Of a stretch of DNA of 64,000 nucleotides, positions 26,070-38,279 are shown piece after piece. The position numbers and the translations under genes are program-made. Position 1 is the stretch's first letter. Every line of letters starts with the position of its first letter. Origin of the DNA: Lepturacanthus savala (Eukaryota; Chordata; Actinopteri; Scombriformes; Trichiuridae); NCBI GenBank assembly GCA_030544235.1, contig CM060470.1:13801856-13865855 (forward strand). The letters run 5' to 3'. The notes beneath the pieces are model-generated. The model was not told the origin of the DNA. It did not search any database and saw only the letters and a program-made list of their open reading frames with translations.

Positions 26070-26750
26070 GTACTACAGTATACTGGAATATAAAATGCTA
26101 AAACACCTTGGTCAAAAATGAAGATGACTCTCTCTGAACTCTTCATACGGTCCTGAATTGCCAATATGCAAAAACACTTAATCTCACTTCCAAAACACTT
26201 AAGACATATAATGTCAATCATAGAACAATGACCAAAAACATGTTTTTCCACATAAATTCAGTATTTCATAGAAGAACACCACATTTTCCACTTTATTGAC
26301 TGTACTAAAGTATATGTAACAAGAATAAATCAGAAAAGAAGCCATTTGTATTAATATTCTTTATCTTGTCTATATCAATTAAACAAATTGAAACAAAAAA
26401 GAAAAAAAAACTGTTATTCCAGGGCTGCAATAATATGACCAAAAAGAAGCATTCAACAACATAGTTTAATCACTCACAGTACTGTAATTCCCTTGTCTCT
26501 GTTTGATGGGCTTAATGAGACTTGAGCTTTTTACCTGTTTGAACGATTACCGTTTTTCTATATGTCAATATGGTGATTGTAGGAATCATAACATTTCCTA
26601 TCATTCTTTTTAGAATGTGTGTTAGCATTTCAAAAACTACAATGAAAATAAATATTTCACAGAACATCTTCACTGAATGCCTTTTGTGTAAAAGCAATGG
26701 GACTTTTATTAACCAGTGTGTGTTAACCCTTACATGTATGTTACGCCTTT
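26070..26750. other. non-coding spacer, no gene
   Basis: AT-rich sequence with no recognised element. Confidence 0.55.
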
Positions 26751-26753
26751 GAC

Positions 26754-26846
26754 AGTGGGAGGAACATACTAACTCCACACAGAAAGGACCTGGGACGGCC
26801 ACCGGTATGCAATATTGCTGCTAACCACTGAGCCACCGTGCTGCCC
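26754..26846. repeat. dispersed repeat fragment (common fish 3' module)
   Basis: Contains 'AACTCCACACAGAAAGG' and 'GCTAACCACTGAGCCACCGTGCTGCCC', the signature of a widespread teleost interspersed repeat (usually '...CTAACCACTGCACCACCGTGCCGCCC'). Only this end is present. The class is not certain from sequence alone. Confidence 0.7.
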
Positions 26847-26849
26847 AAA

Positions 26850-28400
26850 ATAGAAACTCTACAGGGATCGAGGCACTTCCTCAACATTGTAATCGTATTC
26901 TCTGCCAACTGCTCTGCCACTAATTTGCTGCGCCTATTTCTGCTGCTAAGCACCACTCATCCTCTCTCTTCTTCTTGCATAACAAACTTGGTGGGTGTTT
27001 TCCTTGCAAGGCATAGGATTAACAGTGTGAATGTAGAAGACAGAGGAGCAAGAAGGAAACAAGAATGTGGAGGAGGGTGAGGAGAAGAGAGAGAAACATG
27101 AGAATCATACCTTGGTATTTTTGTTACTTAGGAATTAGTGACAATATTCCTATGTAATTAATACAAAAAGTCATAAATAATGAAAACATGGGGTTCAGAT
27201 AATCAGCATCTTAATTCCCAAACATTATTCACATGTTTTTGGTCATTGTAAAAATCAATTTGTGTGTGTGTGTGTGGTAATCCATTAAACTGAACATGTG
27301 GTAATCCGTTAAACTGAACATGTGGTAATCTTTACTTGTTGTGCAATAGCTTTGTAGTTTCAAACATGACTTGCTTTGAGAAGCTTTGTGAGGTGAGTTC
27401 AGGTGAAGGTGGAAACCCACAACATCTGATACCTCCGCACAGTGAGCTGTGTCGTGGTGAAATCTAACTATGAAGTAGAAAATGATCATTATGCGAGTTG
27501 TTTTAAACAATATGCTGTTAGGCAGCTGGTCCTGAAGCCTGCACTTCAGGTCGAGAGCTTGTAGGCGGAAACTGTAATTTGCTTGGCTGAAATTCTACCC
27601 TGTGGTGATAACCGAATATAAATGATACTTTCAGACAATGTGGAATAAGAACCTTTATGGGAAATAAATGGGACAATTTGTACAATGACAAAAACGATTA
27701 GATGGCTGTAGAAATTAGAGAAGGCGCACAGATCAGATCATGGGTTTATAAGATTATCTGATGGCAAAAAGTAGATTTAGCTGCAGGAGACACTTTCTAC
27801 TTCCAGTCTCCAGTTGTGATTATCACATTTTCAACAGTAATTCGAGACAGTTTTTTTAAAAAAAAAACTGTAACTATGATTGTTATGGCATTTACTGTTG
27901 CCATGATGATGAAGATTGCCTAACATCAAGCAAGTAGCATTAGTAACTTCAACCCACACCACATTTCAAAAGATCCTTTCAACCATGACCAAAATGTATT
28001 TTTTGTGCATGAAAAGTGTTAAAACATTCACTGTTTTGCAACAGTTTTAGAAAGCACTGACAGAGGCGGCAGTTTAGAAAGTGCGCCTGTGGGTAGTCCT
28101 GGAGTGCGTGGTACAAACGACATGTTTTAAAAAAAAAGGGCATGTTTTAAAAAAATCTCACTGCCCCAAAAATACATTATTAAGACTCATGGGTGAGGCA
28201 GTCAGTGGGTTTTGTGTGAATGCTGCAGTCAGTGAGTCATTCTTCCAGCTGGAGAGAGTGTTGATGAATGTTCGGCTAAATTAGTACAGAACACCTACGT
28301 GCTGCTTAGGGCCACATTTAGTCGTTTGGGGGACCTACAGCAAACTGTCTTTGAGCCTTCATCACTCTATTTTCACCCTTTCTCTATCTGAGAATGTTGG
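26850..28400. other. non-coding spacer, no gene
   Basis: Includes a 24-nt unit repeated about 2.3 times at 27274-27330 (GTGGTAATCC...TGAACAT) after a short GT run, and a repeated CATGTTTTAAAAAAA at 28119 and 28141. No exon recognised. Confidence 0.5.
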
Positions 28401-28404
28401 TATT

Positions 28405-28560
28405 GGCGGTGATACTTGTTACCTTGCAAGTAAAAGTCCTTCACTCAAAAATGTACTTAAAAGTGTCAAAGTATTAACAGCACTTACATTTAATGTAAAG
28501 GTCAAGGTGGATTTATTTTTAGTTGTTTTATATACTGCAGGATAGTTTAGTCTACCATAA
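28405..28560. repeat. dispersed repeat (AAGTAC-rich family)
   Basis: Phrases 'GCAAGTAAAAGTCCT', 'AAAATGTACTTAAAAGTGTCAAAGTA' (read as spaced words) and 'TACTGCAGGATAGTTTA' match the same teleost family as 9375-9520. Copy diverged, ends approximate. Confidence 0.6.
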
Positions 28561-30560
28561 TGCATATTATCTCTGTTGATCCTATTTTTTCTCTAAAATA
28601 TGAATCTGTAAAGTAACCAGTAACACCAGAACCACCCATAGGAGCATTTTCTAATATGCAATGACGTTGGAACATTCGCAGAAAACATTCCTGCTACAAG
28701 TAAATGGTTCTTATCTACTGGTTATTATGGAAACCCTTCAATACCCCCCAAAAATCATTTTTTTCTCAAAGCCATAGTTGTGCACAAAGTAGTTGTGGTG
28801 AGCTGGAAGAGCCTTAGTAGAAATTTTGCAAAAAATTGTTCAATGGCAGGACATCACTTTCTGTTGAATACAAGGTGAATACAGCTGCATAAAATGGAAA
28901 TATTAAAGTGCATGTACTTTATAACCAAGTAGAATTAGTTATTGTGGATTGTTAGTAGATTACTTTCCACAGGACCCAAATAAAAGGGGTTTTATGGCTC
29001 ATTTTATGTCATTTTGGGGTTTAACTAGTTAGAATAGTAATACCATTTTATAGGGTTCATATCTAAATATCATAATAAATCTTCTTATAGTTGGGGGCCC
29101 TCAGGCAGTCCACCCCTGGTTATACAACACATACATCTCATGGCAGAACACAATGAAGCAAATAACTGCAATCAGAACCAAATAATGTCCTGAATTGACA
29201 CCCTTTTCCTACTTTGACGTCACCCCATCTTGTAAAAGTGTCAGCCAACTGTGTCTCACTCTGCGTAACCGGACGCTGGGGTAATCTAGTTAAAGAGATT
29301 ATCAGGGGGGATATAGCAAGAGAACAGCAACAGACATAGACACTATAATCCCCATTGTCTCTTCTCTCAGTGGGTCATCCAAATTTGGTCATTTTCCACT
29401 CAGCTGAAGCTGATGAATGTTTGGCCAGACAGAACATGTTTACAAGAGAGTGGAGATTAAACTTAAAGCTACAATATGGAAATACTGATCTTAATTAAAG
29501 ATCCCCTCTTAGACATGTCTTAATAAAAAAAGTATGTTTAATTTTTTTTTTTCCAAACCTTAAAATTTACTCATTCTACACTTATAATTGTGGAATCTAT
29601 AATTTCAAAATATATTTAATGTCAGATTAAAAAAAAAAAAAAGGACAATACACTTTAATATACATATATACAATGAAATAGATACAACATATAAACCAAG
29701 GGTCGGGGGATCATACACTGCTGCAACACTATTAGTTGTTGAAGAAGCTGATTAAAGTGCATATTGCCAAAGTGCTGAGTGCATAATAATATTGCAAATG
29801 CCCCAATAAATATAAAGTGCCATTTTGAATTACAAAAAGCTCAACGCATATTGTAATAATTAATACAAACATGGGTACTATATGATAGCATGAGTACCTA
29901 GCTGTATATAACATGCTCATGCACATTTGCCCTCCTGCCTAATAAATGATGATAAAATTACACACTATTGAATAGATATTACATTAGTAATTAGTACCTA
30001 GGTGTATAAGAAAGATATAAGATAAATTGTGTGTTGCATTGCATATTGCCCTACTACCTACACAAGATGAATAAATATAATTAAGAGTAAAAATATGTTA
30101 ATGAGAAGGAGAAAAGTAATAATAAAACAGTGATATGTATGAAATTGTGGATGGTTCCCCAACACTTTGAAAAAATAAACAAATACACAAGTTTAGGCAT
30201 GGTTATGAGGTTGTGGCAGCAATTTTCTTCTTCCAGTAGCCAAGTTCTGAAATGTTAAGGTAAAACTGTTAACAGTTCATGTATCATGTTTGGTATTGAA
30301 TTCAAGGTGTGAGATATATGAATTGAAAAAGTAGCTTGAGTAAAGGGACTTTCTTTAAAAAGGATCTACACCATCACCTCTAGAACTAACTCTAGCTGAT
30401 CTAAGTTTTTTGTTTTTTTTTAAACAGATTCTTATAGTGGAGGTTGTACATGATCATGGCAGATTTTATGAATCAAAAGGATGCTGTCCCAGATGAAGCG
30501 CTCATGCTTTTTAAAAATCTGACAGCAATGGCATGTTTTGTTTTTGATATCTAATACTTT
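28561..30560. other. non-coding spacer, no gene
   Basis: AT-rich with homopolymer A/T runs near 29540 and 29629-29642. Nothing else recognised. Confidence 0.55.
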
Positions 30561-30690
30561 CAGAGCTTGTTTATAGACTATTTCAGTCGGCTTTAGTTCA
30601 CTGAGAAGTTGTGTAAGTTGAATATTTACCATAACTGGCTTCAAACCAGTGTGACATCACAAATCATGGTGGTAGGACCACCCCACAAAA
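30561..30690. repeat. dispersed repeat fragment
   Basis: Shares the 14-nt terminal word CCATAACTGGCTTC (30629-30642) with the element at 2647-2854, and 'GACATCACAAAT' with the repeat at 3440-3600. Likely a fragment of the same family; boundaries uncertain. Confidence 0.45.
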
Positions 30691-33080
30691 TCATATTTCT
30701 AATAAAAAATGTACAGGTTATAAGACAAAAACTTTTTTTGTTATTGCAGTAGCATTGCTGGTGACTAGACATGATTGAACATCTTCATTTCACATTATGC
30801 ATTTTTCATGGCTGTTGCAATCAATAAACTGTTGCTCAATACCTACATGACAGATGAAATAGACGGAACAGATGAAATTAAGGCATTATACATCTGTCAG
30901 TTTTCATATTCTATTCTAGGACAAGGTGTCTGGCCTGAATTAAACCAGGAGACCTGAGAATAACTCCAAACTGTGTTACGTAATAGAAAATAATATACAG
31001 ACTGTTCTTAAATGGGTCAGCAGCCTACGCAGTGTGTGTCTATGTGTATTATCGGGTTTTTGGTGCATTCTGATTATGTGTTTGTACAGAAAAAAAAAAC
31101 TCTTGCGTTCAGTATCCTGGATTAACCCATATTTTCCATTTGAGAAACATTGTGCTTCTCCATTAATCACTGCAGTCTGCATGTGTTGTGCAGTGGTTCA
31201 ACCCATATGCATCAACACACACAGCTCACTAGCTGGAGCTCTCATTCACGCACCTAGCCGTTACTATAGAGACACAGCGGAGAAGAATGCAGAAAGCAGG
31301 CTGGCAGACAGATATGCAGAGACCTGGGTTGAATCTTAATGGTGAAGAGAAAGCTCATGACAGAGCACTGGGAAGGTGTTACATAACTCTGCTGCAGGAG
31401 TCTGACATGAAGTCAACCTGTTAAGACTGAAGAAAAAAAAACTAAGACGAAAAAGATGATCATAATGTGATATTCTGTTGGTTTCTATTGAGTCCTATGA
31501 CCTAAATACACATGTTCTTTCTTTCTTTTTTTCAGGTCACAAAATGTGTGTTTTGTCTTATGCCACTATAAATGACCTGAGTCTTTGTAAGGTTATGCAA
31601 ACAAAATCAAAAATGATATAAGTGATGCTTATTAAAACCATTTCTCCTTCCTTCTTTTCTCTCCCTTCCAAATAGACATCAAAAGGTCTGAGTTGGGAAC
31701 AACGATAATACATATGTAATGTGGCTTAAGTTGAATTAAGTTGGTTTTAGTTAAATTTAAATCAGATTAAGAAAAAAAACAGGTTTGCCCATGACTGACT
31801 GACAGACTGACCGAATCACTGGCTACATTTAGATGTGCAGAAGTGCTGTTAAGCAAAGATGACAACTCATTTTAATAATCCTGTTTATATGTTTCATGTA
31901 GTTAGTTTGATTAGAGAACTGATGTTGAGTGGATTTGGCTGCATCCTGATATGTTCTATTATTTCTTCTATTTAATAGAAATGCATCTTCTCTATTTTGC
32001 TTCCCATTGTCACATGTGATACAGAGTAGTGTTTTGATCTTCATTCAGATTTTTTTTCATAATAATAATACTAATAATCATCATCAGACTATATTATTCC
32101 TATGTTATTTTGCAAATGAGTAGTTAAGAAGTGAAGTGACAATATATGTTTTGAACATGCAATGCAATAGAGTGCTCTGGGGAAAAAAAAGAGACCACTG
32201 CATTTTTTTCTGCAATCAGCATCTCTACATGTATTCCAGCCATTCCATTCCGGTGTCTGTTGAATTCCCACACATGCACACCTCATTCTGCTAAAAGAGG
32301 TGCTGATTAGGTAAACACCTGAACCTGAACCAAGTACAATGGTAAAGACTTGTGGAGAGCATGCCAAGACAGAAGAAAGCTGCGACATTAGTATTATATT
32401 GATTTAAAATGAATTTGATCTTGTTTCTTTGCACTGTTTGAGGTCTGAAAACATTGTATATTTTTGGTTATTTTGACCTTTTGTCATTTTCTGTAAATAA
32501 ATGTTCTAAATTATAATATTTTTATTTGGAATTTGGAGGACATGTCAGTAGTTTATATAGACTCAAACAAACAATGCTCCTTTTGCCCAAACACATACCT
32601 GAGTATGAGTATTATAATCAGAAAAACTGATCATTTTTCAGTAGTCTCTTCTTTTTCCACAGCTTTATATTACAGTCACAATGATCTACTAATCTTCCCA
32701 GTTTGCTGAAATTGTCCGCTTCGGTCTCATTCAAGTGAGAAGCTCCAAGTTCGACTCGACTCCAGTCACTCGCTGTCGCCCTAATTTGAGACAATGATTG
32801 TGGCTCATTCTTTGTTTTTCTGTTGGCTTTTTTGTAATGTTTTTGAGCGAATGTACCACCAAAGTGAGCAGTACTCTGCCATGACAACGAGTGGGCGTTT
32901 GGGCTGTATGAGTTGGGAAAAGCCTGGGATTCATGAGCACTCTGTATCTTGGACATACCAACCCAGCAGGTAAAGTACACTGGAAAGAGTCATTCAAAAA
33001 CATTTGGTGGTTCATTTTCACCCACCATGTTGGAGCTGAGCTGATGCTGCCAGCAAATACTCTGTATACTGTTCTTATAG
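30691..33080. other. non-coding spacer, no gene
   Basis: AT-rich. Open frames around 32618-33090 lack similarity to known families and overlap one another in different frames. No exon recognised. Confidence 0.5.
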
Positions 33081-33084
33081 ACCT

Positions 33085-33250
33085 TTCCATTGCAGCAATA
33101 TTGACATGAAATAGTAGGTAAACACAGCTTTACCGGTAATACTAATTAGGATTCAGTTCCATTTAGTGTAACAGACCCTTTCCAGTGAGCCAACATGCAC
33201 ATTAGCAGCACTCTGATAGAACCTTAATTAGTATCAGTGATAATATATAC
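33085..33250. repeat. dispersed repeat, copy 1 (GTAAACACAG family)
   Basis: Shares the sequence of words 'GCAGCAATATTGACATGAAATAGTAGGTAAACACAG...' (in spaced form), then 'TTCCATTTAGTG' and 'CTTTCCAGTGA', with the copy at 46535-46720. Diverged and without a matching second arm. Confidence 0.5.
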
Positions 33251-34700
33251 GTATTCCTAATGTGTCATGTCTATATGGCTGCTGTGAAAATTGCAGGATT
33301 ATCTTACTCATTCTCCAGTCCTCGGAATTTTATACTCCTGAGTCCAAATTGCCAAGTCTGAACTTGGCGTTGTTGATATTGAGAAAGTCCCTATGTCAAA
33401 TTGGCTTCATGTCAAAAAGCTCTGTGTACTCTCTTGGTGCAGCCATATATTAGGTTTTGACCTAGTCTTGTTTATTACCACAGGGCTGACATAAGATGGC
33501 AGTGAATTAAAAAGAAGTGTGTCTGTGTCTCTCCTCTATCCCTCTTTTCATTCTCATTTGCCAACTTCCCCCCTTTTTTCCTGTCTCCTTGTTCCAGTTT
33601 CTCTCTCCACCTCCCTACTTCATAAAGTATTTCACTCCTGTTCTCTTTCTGTCTTGATTTTTTTTTTTGTCATTTTCAGTCTACCTTTCTCCGTCCATTT
33701 TTTGCTCTGGAAATAGATTCTGTCTGCTCCAATACAATATAAACTGAGATAGCGAGAGAGATAGTGAGAGAGTGAGAGAGTGAGAGAGAGAGAGATAGAG
33801 AGAGAGAGCGAAAAAGAGAGCGCAAGAGAGAGAGAGACAGACAGTTCTGAGACTGCAGCAGATTCTAGCCAATCAAATGCAGGAACCCTGCAGCCCACAT
33901 GGCTTATTCACAAAAAACAGGAGCAATTCTTATCAATCCAGCTGCATTCTCTCTTCATCAATGTACAAATGCTCAGATCATAGGAAGCTTTTTACAAGGT
34001 TTAATCTGTTACATTTGAATGTAAAATGCTATTGAAGTGAGGTATAATTTTAAAGGTGTATTTTATTCAAATTCTTTAAAACATTGCTGCTCATACCTTA
34101 AATTGTGAGTCTTATTTAGAAGATGCATGTTTACAGATTCCCCTGAAGTGTTATTTTTCCCTTTCTTTCTTCCTTCCTTCTTTTTTTTTTTTTATTAAAA
34201 ACAATTTAGGCCACTTTCTTCTTTGTTTAGTTTCAGTGTTCCCATTTCAGTATGTGGCCCCAATTGGAATACCCAGGACACTCAGACAGGCAACTAAATA
34301 TATCCTTTATATGTGTCAGCATGCTTCGCTGTGTTCATTGTATCGCACTGCTGCATGAACTGCAAACATAATTTAGAATGAAACGTGGGCTGATCTTATA
34401 AACCTGTCATTTGCTTAGATAAACCTGCAAGGACATAAAACCAACGGATATTTTATTTTATCTTTGTGTCAATATCCCTTTACTATTTGCTTAATGTGGA
34501 AAACATATTTCTCTGAGAATACGTTTCTAATGAATTTCTGTCTCATGGCAACCTATTGTAGCATCCCGGTAAGCATATTCGTCACTGACTTATTTAATTG
34601 CATAAGCTTGTCTCAAGAGTTCCCTGCAAATCAAAGGATTAGTGGGTGGTATGAGTGGATAAGAGACTGTTGCAAGGTTTGTACAAACAGGGGGGCACAA
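33251..34700. other. non-coding spacer with purine/pyrimidine tracts
   Basis: A GA-rich tract at about 33750-33842 and pyrimidine-rich sequence at 33520-33700 explain the Ser/Leu-rich open frames. Also a T run at 34179-34193 and a short (AT) run at 34711-34730. No gene. Confidence 0.6.
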
Positions 34701-34739
34701 GAAAATACACATATATATATATATATATATAAAGTATAA

Positions 34740-36098
34740 AGTAGGAAAAATACAGAATATGATACATACAAACAATTCAGACAGAATTGTAAATCAACAA
34801 AATGCAACAGAAACAGGAGATCCTACATTTGGATTTATTTAATTGTGGTCATCTTTAACAATTACTGGATTGACCTTTTATTAACAGAGATTGCAGTGCG
34901 ACACCAGAGTGCATTATCAATGAGCCTATTTTATGACAACACACTGGTAACACTTTACGCATCAAAATATCACTTTCCATCAATGACACATAAGAAAAAT
35001 GAACTGTACAAAAGATCTAGTTCATAGCTGATCATCCTAGAACAAATCGGTGACAGTAACCGCAAACATTCCAGCACCCGGAATGAAGCTCTGGTACATG
35101 ACCATTAGGTTATAATGCTGTGCAAAACATCAACAGGTTTGTTCACAGCTGTGCAAAAATAGCAGCATTACATTCCACTTTCCAAGCAATGGGTTCACAA
35201 CACAACATCACAAAAAGCATTTAAAAGGACCATAATACTGAATAATGACTGTCAGGTTTTTGCCCTGGAAGCTTAGTTTCAGCGTAGGAGAGTCAAATCT
35301 CTTTTTAGCAAATGATGAGTCGTCTGTCACTTAACAAGACATCGTTCACATTCAATATTTACAATTTCAAGAAGTAGTCTTTGCTGAAGTGAACCCAGCA
35401 AAGCCCAGCCCCACGGCATGTTTACAGAACACAAAAAAGACCATATAAAGACCATTGACCTCTATTTAACTACACCATACACGGTCAATCGTCAAAACAG
35501 ATAGAGGAACATAAAATAGGGATTTGTACATGTAAACCATAGAGTATCAGGCCAAGAGCATTTAATAGTTGGCACATGTGAGATTTTGTGAAAAATCTCT
35601 CGACAAACCGTACATTCCTCTCAGTGTCTATTTATGTTTGCCTCTGTAATATATCACAGAGCAAGACGCAACACAGGCCTTGGATTGATACTCTTGCTAT
35701 ATGGCCAGATACAGGCCTATTTAGTTTGGTTTATCACAATCCAGAGAGAAAACATTCTGCTCAATAATCGTCCATCTCTGCTCCACACCCTGGCACTAAA
35801 CTAGAACCAATGACTTACCTACAGTACATCACTACAGCGTCGTCATTTTAATTCACCAGCGAGGTGGTTGCTATGGAGAAACTGATGGTTTCAAACCACA
35901 GAAAAAGGAGCTGAAAAACATACCAGAAATGCAGAAAGACATGCAGCTTATCCTCTACTCTCTAATTCAAGTTTGCAGATTTAAATTTGATTTTCATACC
36001 CAGAGAGAAACATTAAGTCAGTTTTGTCCCCTTAAAGAAACTTCTGATATTTGTTGACCGATGGCTCAGAGTTGTTGTTGTTTTTGTTTCTTTTTTAA
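34740..36098. other. spacer downstream of cdk5r2
   Basis: Non-coding. It may include the distal part of a long cdk5r2 3'UTR if the poly(A) signals in the neighbouring mobile element are bypassed, but this cannot be shown here. No other gene. Confidence 0.4.
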
Positions 36099-36106
36099 AG
36101 TACAAT

Positions 36107-36495
36107 CAGAGTTGGGGAGCAATGAAACACAACTGAGTTATGTATTTAAAATACAAAATAGAGAGCAACCATATTCCACTACAGTTGCACATACTGTTTA
36201 TAAAAAATAATTACTTGATGAGATTACCTTTTGGGGCTTTTATTTGCTATACAATTCACAGACTCCTCAATCAAGGCCTGTTTTAAATTGAGAATTTCTA
36301 TAAAAAGGGAGTTCTGAACAGGCTGCTGTTGTGTTGGAAACCAAAATATTCCCCAAAAAAGTGATCCAAAGTATTCAAACATGTTACTTAACTTTGAGTA
36401 ATCGAATGTAATATGTTAGAAATGACATTTTAGGGCATTTATTCAGTAATCTGTAGTAGAATATGATTTAAAATCACCCCCTCCCCCCAACACTG
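36107..36495. mobile_element. non-autonomous hAT-type element with perfect 8-bp target duplication
   Basis: The element starts CAGAGTTGGGGAG and ends with the reverse complement of CAGTGTTGGGGGGAG, and is bounded by AGTACAAT on both sides (36099-36106 and 36496-36503), a perfect 8-bp duplication as made by hAT transposases. It is 389 bp long and non-coding. Inside are phrases such as 'TTAAAATACAAAATA' and 'GATTACCTTTTGGGGCTTTTA' known from a very common teleost repeat. It carries TTTATT at 36239-36244 and 36438-36443, which read AATAAA in the cdk5r2 direction. Confidence 0.9.
36438..36443 (-). terminator. cdk5r2: first canonical poly(A) hexamer downstream of cdk5r2
   Basis: AATAAA on the minus strand, 560 bp beyond the cdk5r2 stop and inside the hAT-type element; a second lies at 36239-36244. 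No AATAAA or ATTAAA was found on the minus strand between 36496 and 37002. Use is inference. Confidence 0.4.
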
Positions 36496-37002
36496 AGTAC
36501 AATATACCTCTTCTTACAAATGCTTAATGTGTGGTGGTAGCTCTGGTCCTTTTTAAAGCTCCTTGTGGTAAAAGTGACTGGAGTAGCAGGGAGCAAAGGG
36601 AGAAATGTCTGACAGGTCAGCACCTCGGACAGCTCCGCCTCTACACATCCTCACAGACGCGGGTCTGTTCTGGTCCTGGATCCCGGATCCTCTTGTCACC
36701 ATCATCCACTCACTCACCCGGACTGTGGGCAGAGGTGCGAATGAAAACGGGGATTCGAATGTCAAAAAAACGAGGGCAATTGAATTATAGGCATGCAATT
36801 ATGAAATCTGTAGCCTAAAAACACCCACACTGAAGTTAGAGAGATATTCAGCCCAGACGTCAGAAGCCTTCAGCGTTGGCCTTTACATTCAAAACCTTCA
36901 GCGTCAGGATTTTTTTTTTCCCGTTTTGCACATAACGCTCCTATTGTTTACAAAAACAAAAAGATAAAACACCACCCTCACGAGTGTCCGTTTGTTTCCA
37001 CG

Positions 37003-37917
37003 TCAGCGGTCCAGGTTTGACTCGGTGGCATCTCGCTGGTCTTTAAGGTCCTGGAAGACCTCGGTGAAAAAGTGCGGGTCCGCGTTCAGCTGCAGCATTT
37101 TGGCACTCATCCTGTCGATGATCCGGAGCGACGTGTCCCAGAAAACGTCCTTGTTGGTGTCGTTCATGAACGGCTTGAGCGGGTAGGAGATCTCGTTGCC
37201 CATGTAGGAGTAGGCGAGGTAGAGGCAAGTCTGGAAGGTCCCCTGCAGCTCCGCGGCGCACTCGATGCTGTCCGGGATCGTGTCGTCGCACAGCAGGTAC
37301 ACGAACACCACGTTCGCCGGCGTGATGAAGCCCTGGTCCTGCCATCCCTGGATCAACAGAGTCCGGTCGATGTTCCGGAACCAGAGGATCACCTCCCCGC
37401 TGTTCAGCTCCTTCAGCTTAGAGCACCTGCGACACATGAAGTCCCCCAAACAGCGCAGCAGCTCCCCGGTTGACGCCTGGATGACGATCCGCCGCGGAGA
37501 CACCAGGGACAGGCGGCTCGGCTGCTTCTGGACCGTGCCGAGCCTTCCCACTTGGTTGTTTTGCGCGGTCAGCGTGGGCGCCGCGGGCGCTGCGGGCGCC
37601 GTGGGCACCGTGGGCACCGGGACCGGGATGGGCGCCTTGGGCTTCTTCTCCTCGGTTTGGTTCGTCTTCTTCACGTTCTCGCTGTTGAGCTGCGCCACGC
37701 GGCTGGACGGGAGCTCGCGGGCGGGCGGCGGGTTCGGGGTGACTTTCTTGGCGCTTTTCTTGGCCGAGCTGGCCACCAGCTTCCTCCAGGACAGGGAGAC
37801 GAACATGGAGTGGCGTTTGAGGCCCTTGTCGTTCTTGAGCCCGTCTCCCGCGACCTGACTGGCGTCCATTATGGACGCCTTCTTCGTCGCCGGGGATATG
37901 GAGAGGACGGTTCCCAT
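37003..37917 (-). CDS. cdk5r2: Cdk5 activator 2 (p39), intronless, 304 aa
   Basis: Neuronal activator of the kinase Cdk5, membrane-anchored through N-myristoylation. It begins MGTVLSISPATKK (Gly2 available for myristoylation, lysines following), then KRHSMFVSLSWRKLVASSAKKSAKKV (basic block, 34-59), a Pro/Ala-rich linker (94-116) with PVPVPTVP as in p39, and the Cdk5-binding cyclin-like fold from about 142 to 293 (RRIVIQASTGELLRCLGDF; GWQDQGFITPANVVFVYLLC; CLYLAYSYMGNEISYPLKPF; LNADPHFFTEVFQDLK). It ends NLDR, the p39 ending. STGELLRCLGDF and the linker favour p39 over p35 (cdk5r1), and so does adjacency to fev. The ATG at 37917 is the start: the open frame continues 14 codons upstream but without another ATG. 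Human p39 is longer (367 aa), mainly in low-complexity regions. Single-exon structure is normal for the family. Confidence 0.96.
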   Translation of the reverse strand: MGTVLSISPATKKASIMDASQVAGDGLKNDKGLKRHSMFVSLSWRKLVASSAKKSAKKVTPNPPPARELPSSRVAQLNSENVKKTNQTEEKKPKAPIPVPVPTVPTAPAAPAAPTLTAQNNQVGRLGTVQKQPSRLSLVSPRRIVIQASTGELLRCLGDFMCRRCSKLKELNSGEVILWFRNIDRTLLIQGWQDQGFITPANVVFVYLLCDDTIPDSIECAAELQGTFQTCLYLAYSYMGNEISYPLKPFMNDTNKDVFWDTSLRIIDRMSAKMLQLNADPHFFTEVFQDLKDQRDATESNLDR

Positions 37918-38242
37918 TTCTGCGCAGGAGAGCCGCGGAGGTGTTGGACGCTGCTGCAACTTCGACTCGCGGTCGACTGCGATGAGGTGCGAGGCGCTTG
38001 AGGGGCGGTCACGACAGGGGCTTAGACTCCATCTACGCGTTCAATCGGGATCCATGTATCGTATCGCGGAGCTCCTCTTTTGAAGTGAACTTGTATATTC
38101 CAACAGATACTCTGTCGGCGCCTCGGCAGGGAGCCGCTGCGACACCAGCCTGAAGACCGTAGCCGAAGCGAAGATTAGCCGCTCTGCGTAAATAATGGGT
38201 TTAGACAAACCAGCGAGTGCGGCTCCCAGACTGACAGCGGAG

Positions 38243-38271
38243 CCAGCCAATCAGAGCAGCGATCAATGAGC
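38243..38271 (-). promoter_or_regulatory. cdk5r2: paired CCAAT boxes upstream of cdk5r2
   Basis: Two CCAAT pentamers in the plus orientation (38243-38247 and 38267-38271), 24 bp apart and 326-354 bp upstream of the cdk5r2 ATG. They are in reverse orientation relative to the gene, which NF-Y tolerates. The interval 37920-38250 is GC-rich and without TATA, so this is the probable promoter. Confidence 0.5.
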
Positions 38272-38279
38272 CAATCAAT

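Noticed and set aside
27840..27875. T7/A9 inverted repeat near 27850
   Set aside because: Simple homopolymer pairing; expected by chance in AT-rich DNA.
33632..33898. Ser/Leu-rich open frame
   Set aside because: Produced by the GA/CT-rich low-complexity tract.
37918..37959. 14-codon N-terminal extension of cdk5r2
   Set aside because: It begins at a non-ATG codon; the conserved MGTVLS start with myristoylated glycine is at 37917.
37072..38001. Plus-strand open frames opposite cdk5r2
   Set aside because: GC-rich shadows of the real minus-strand gene.
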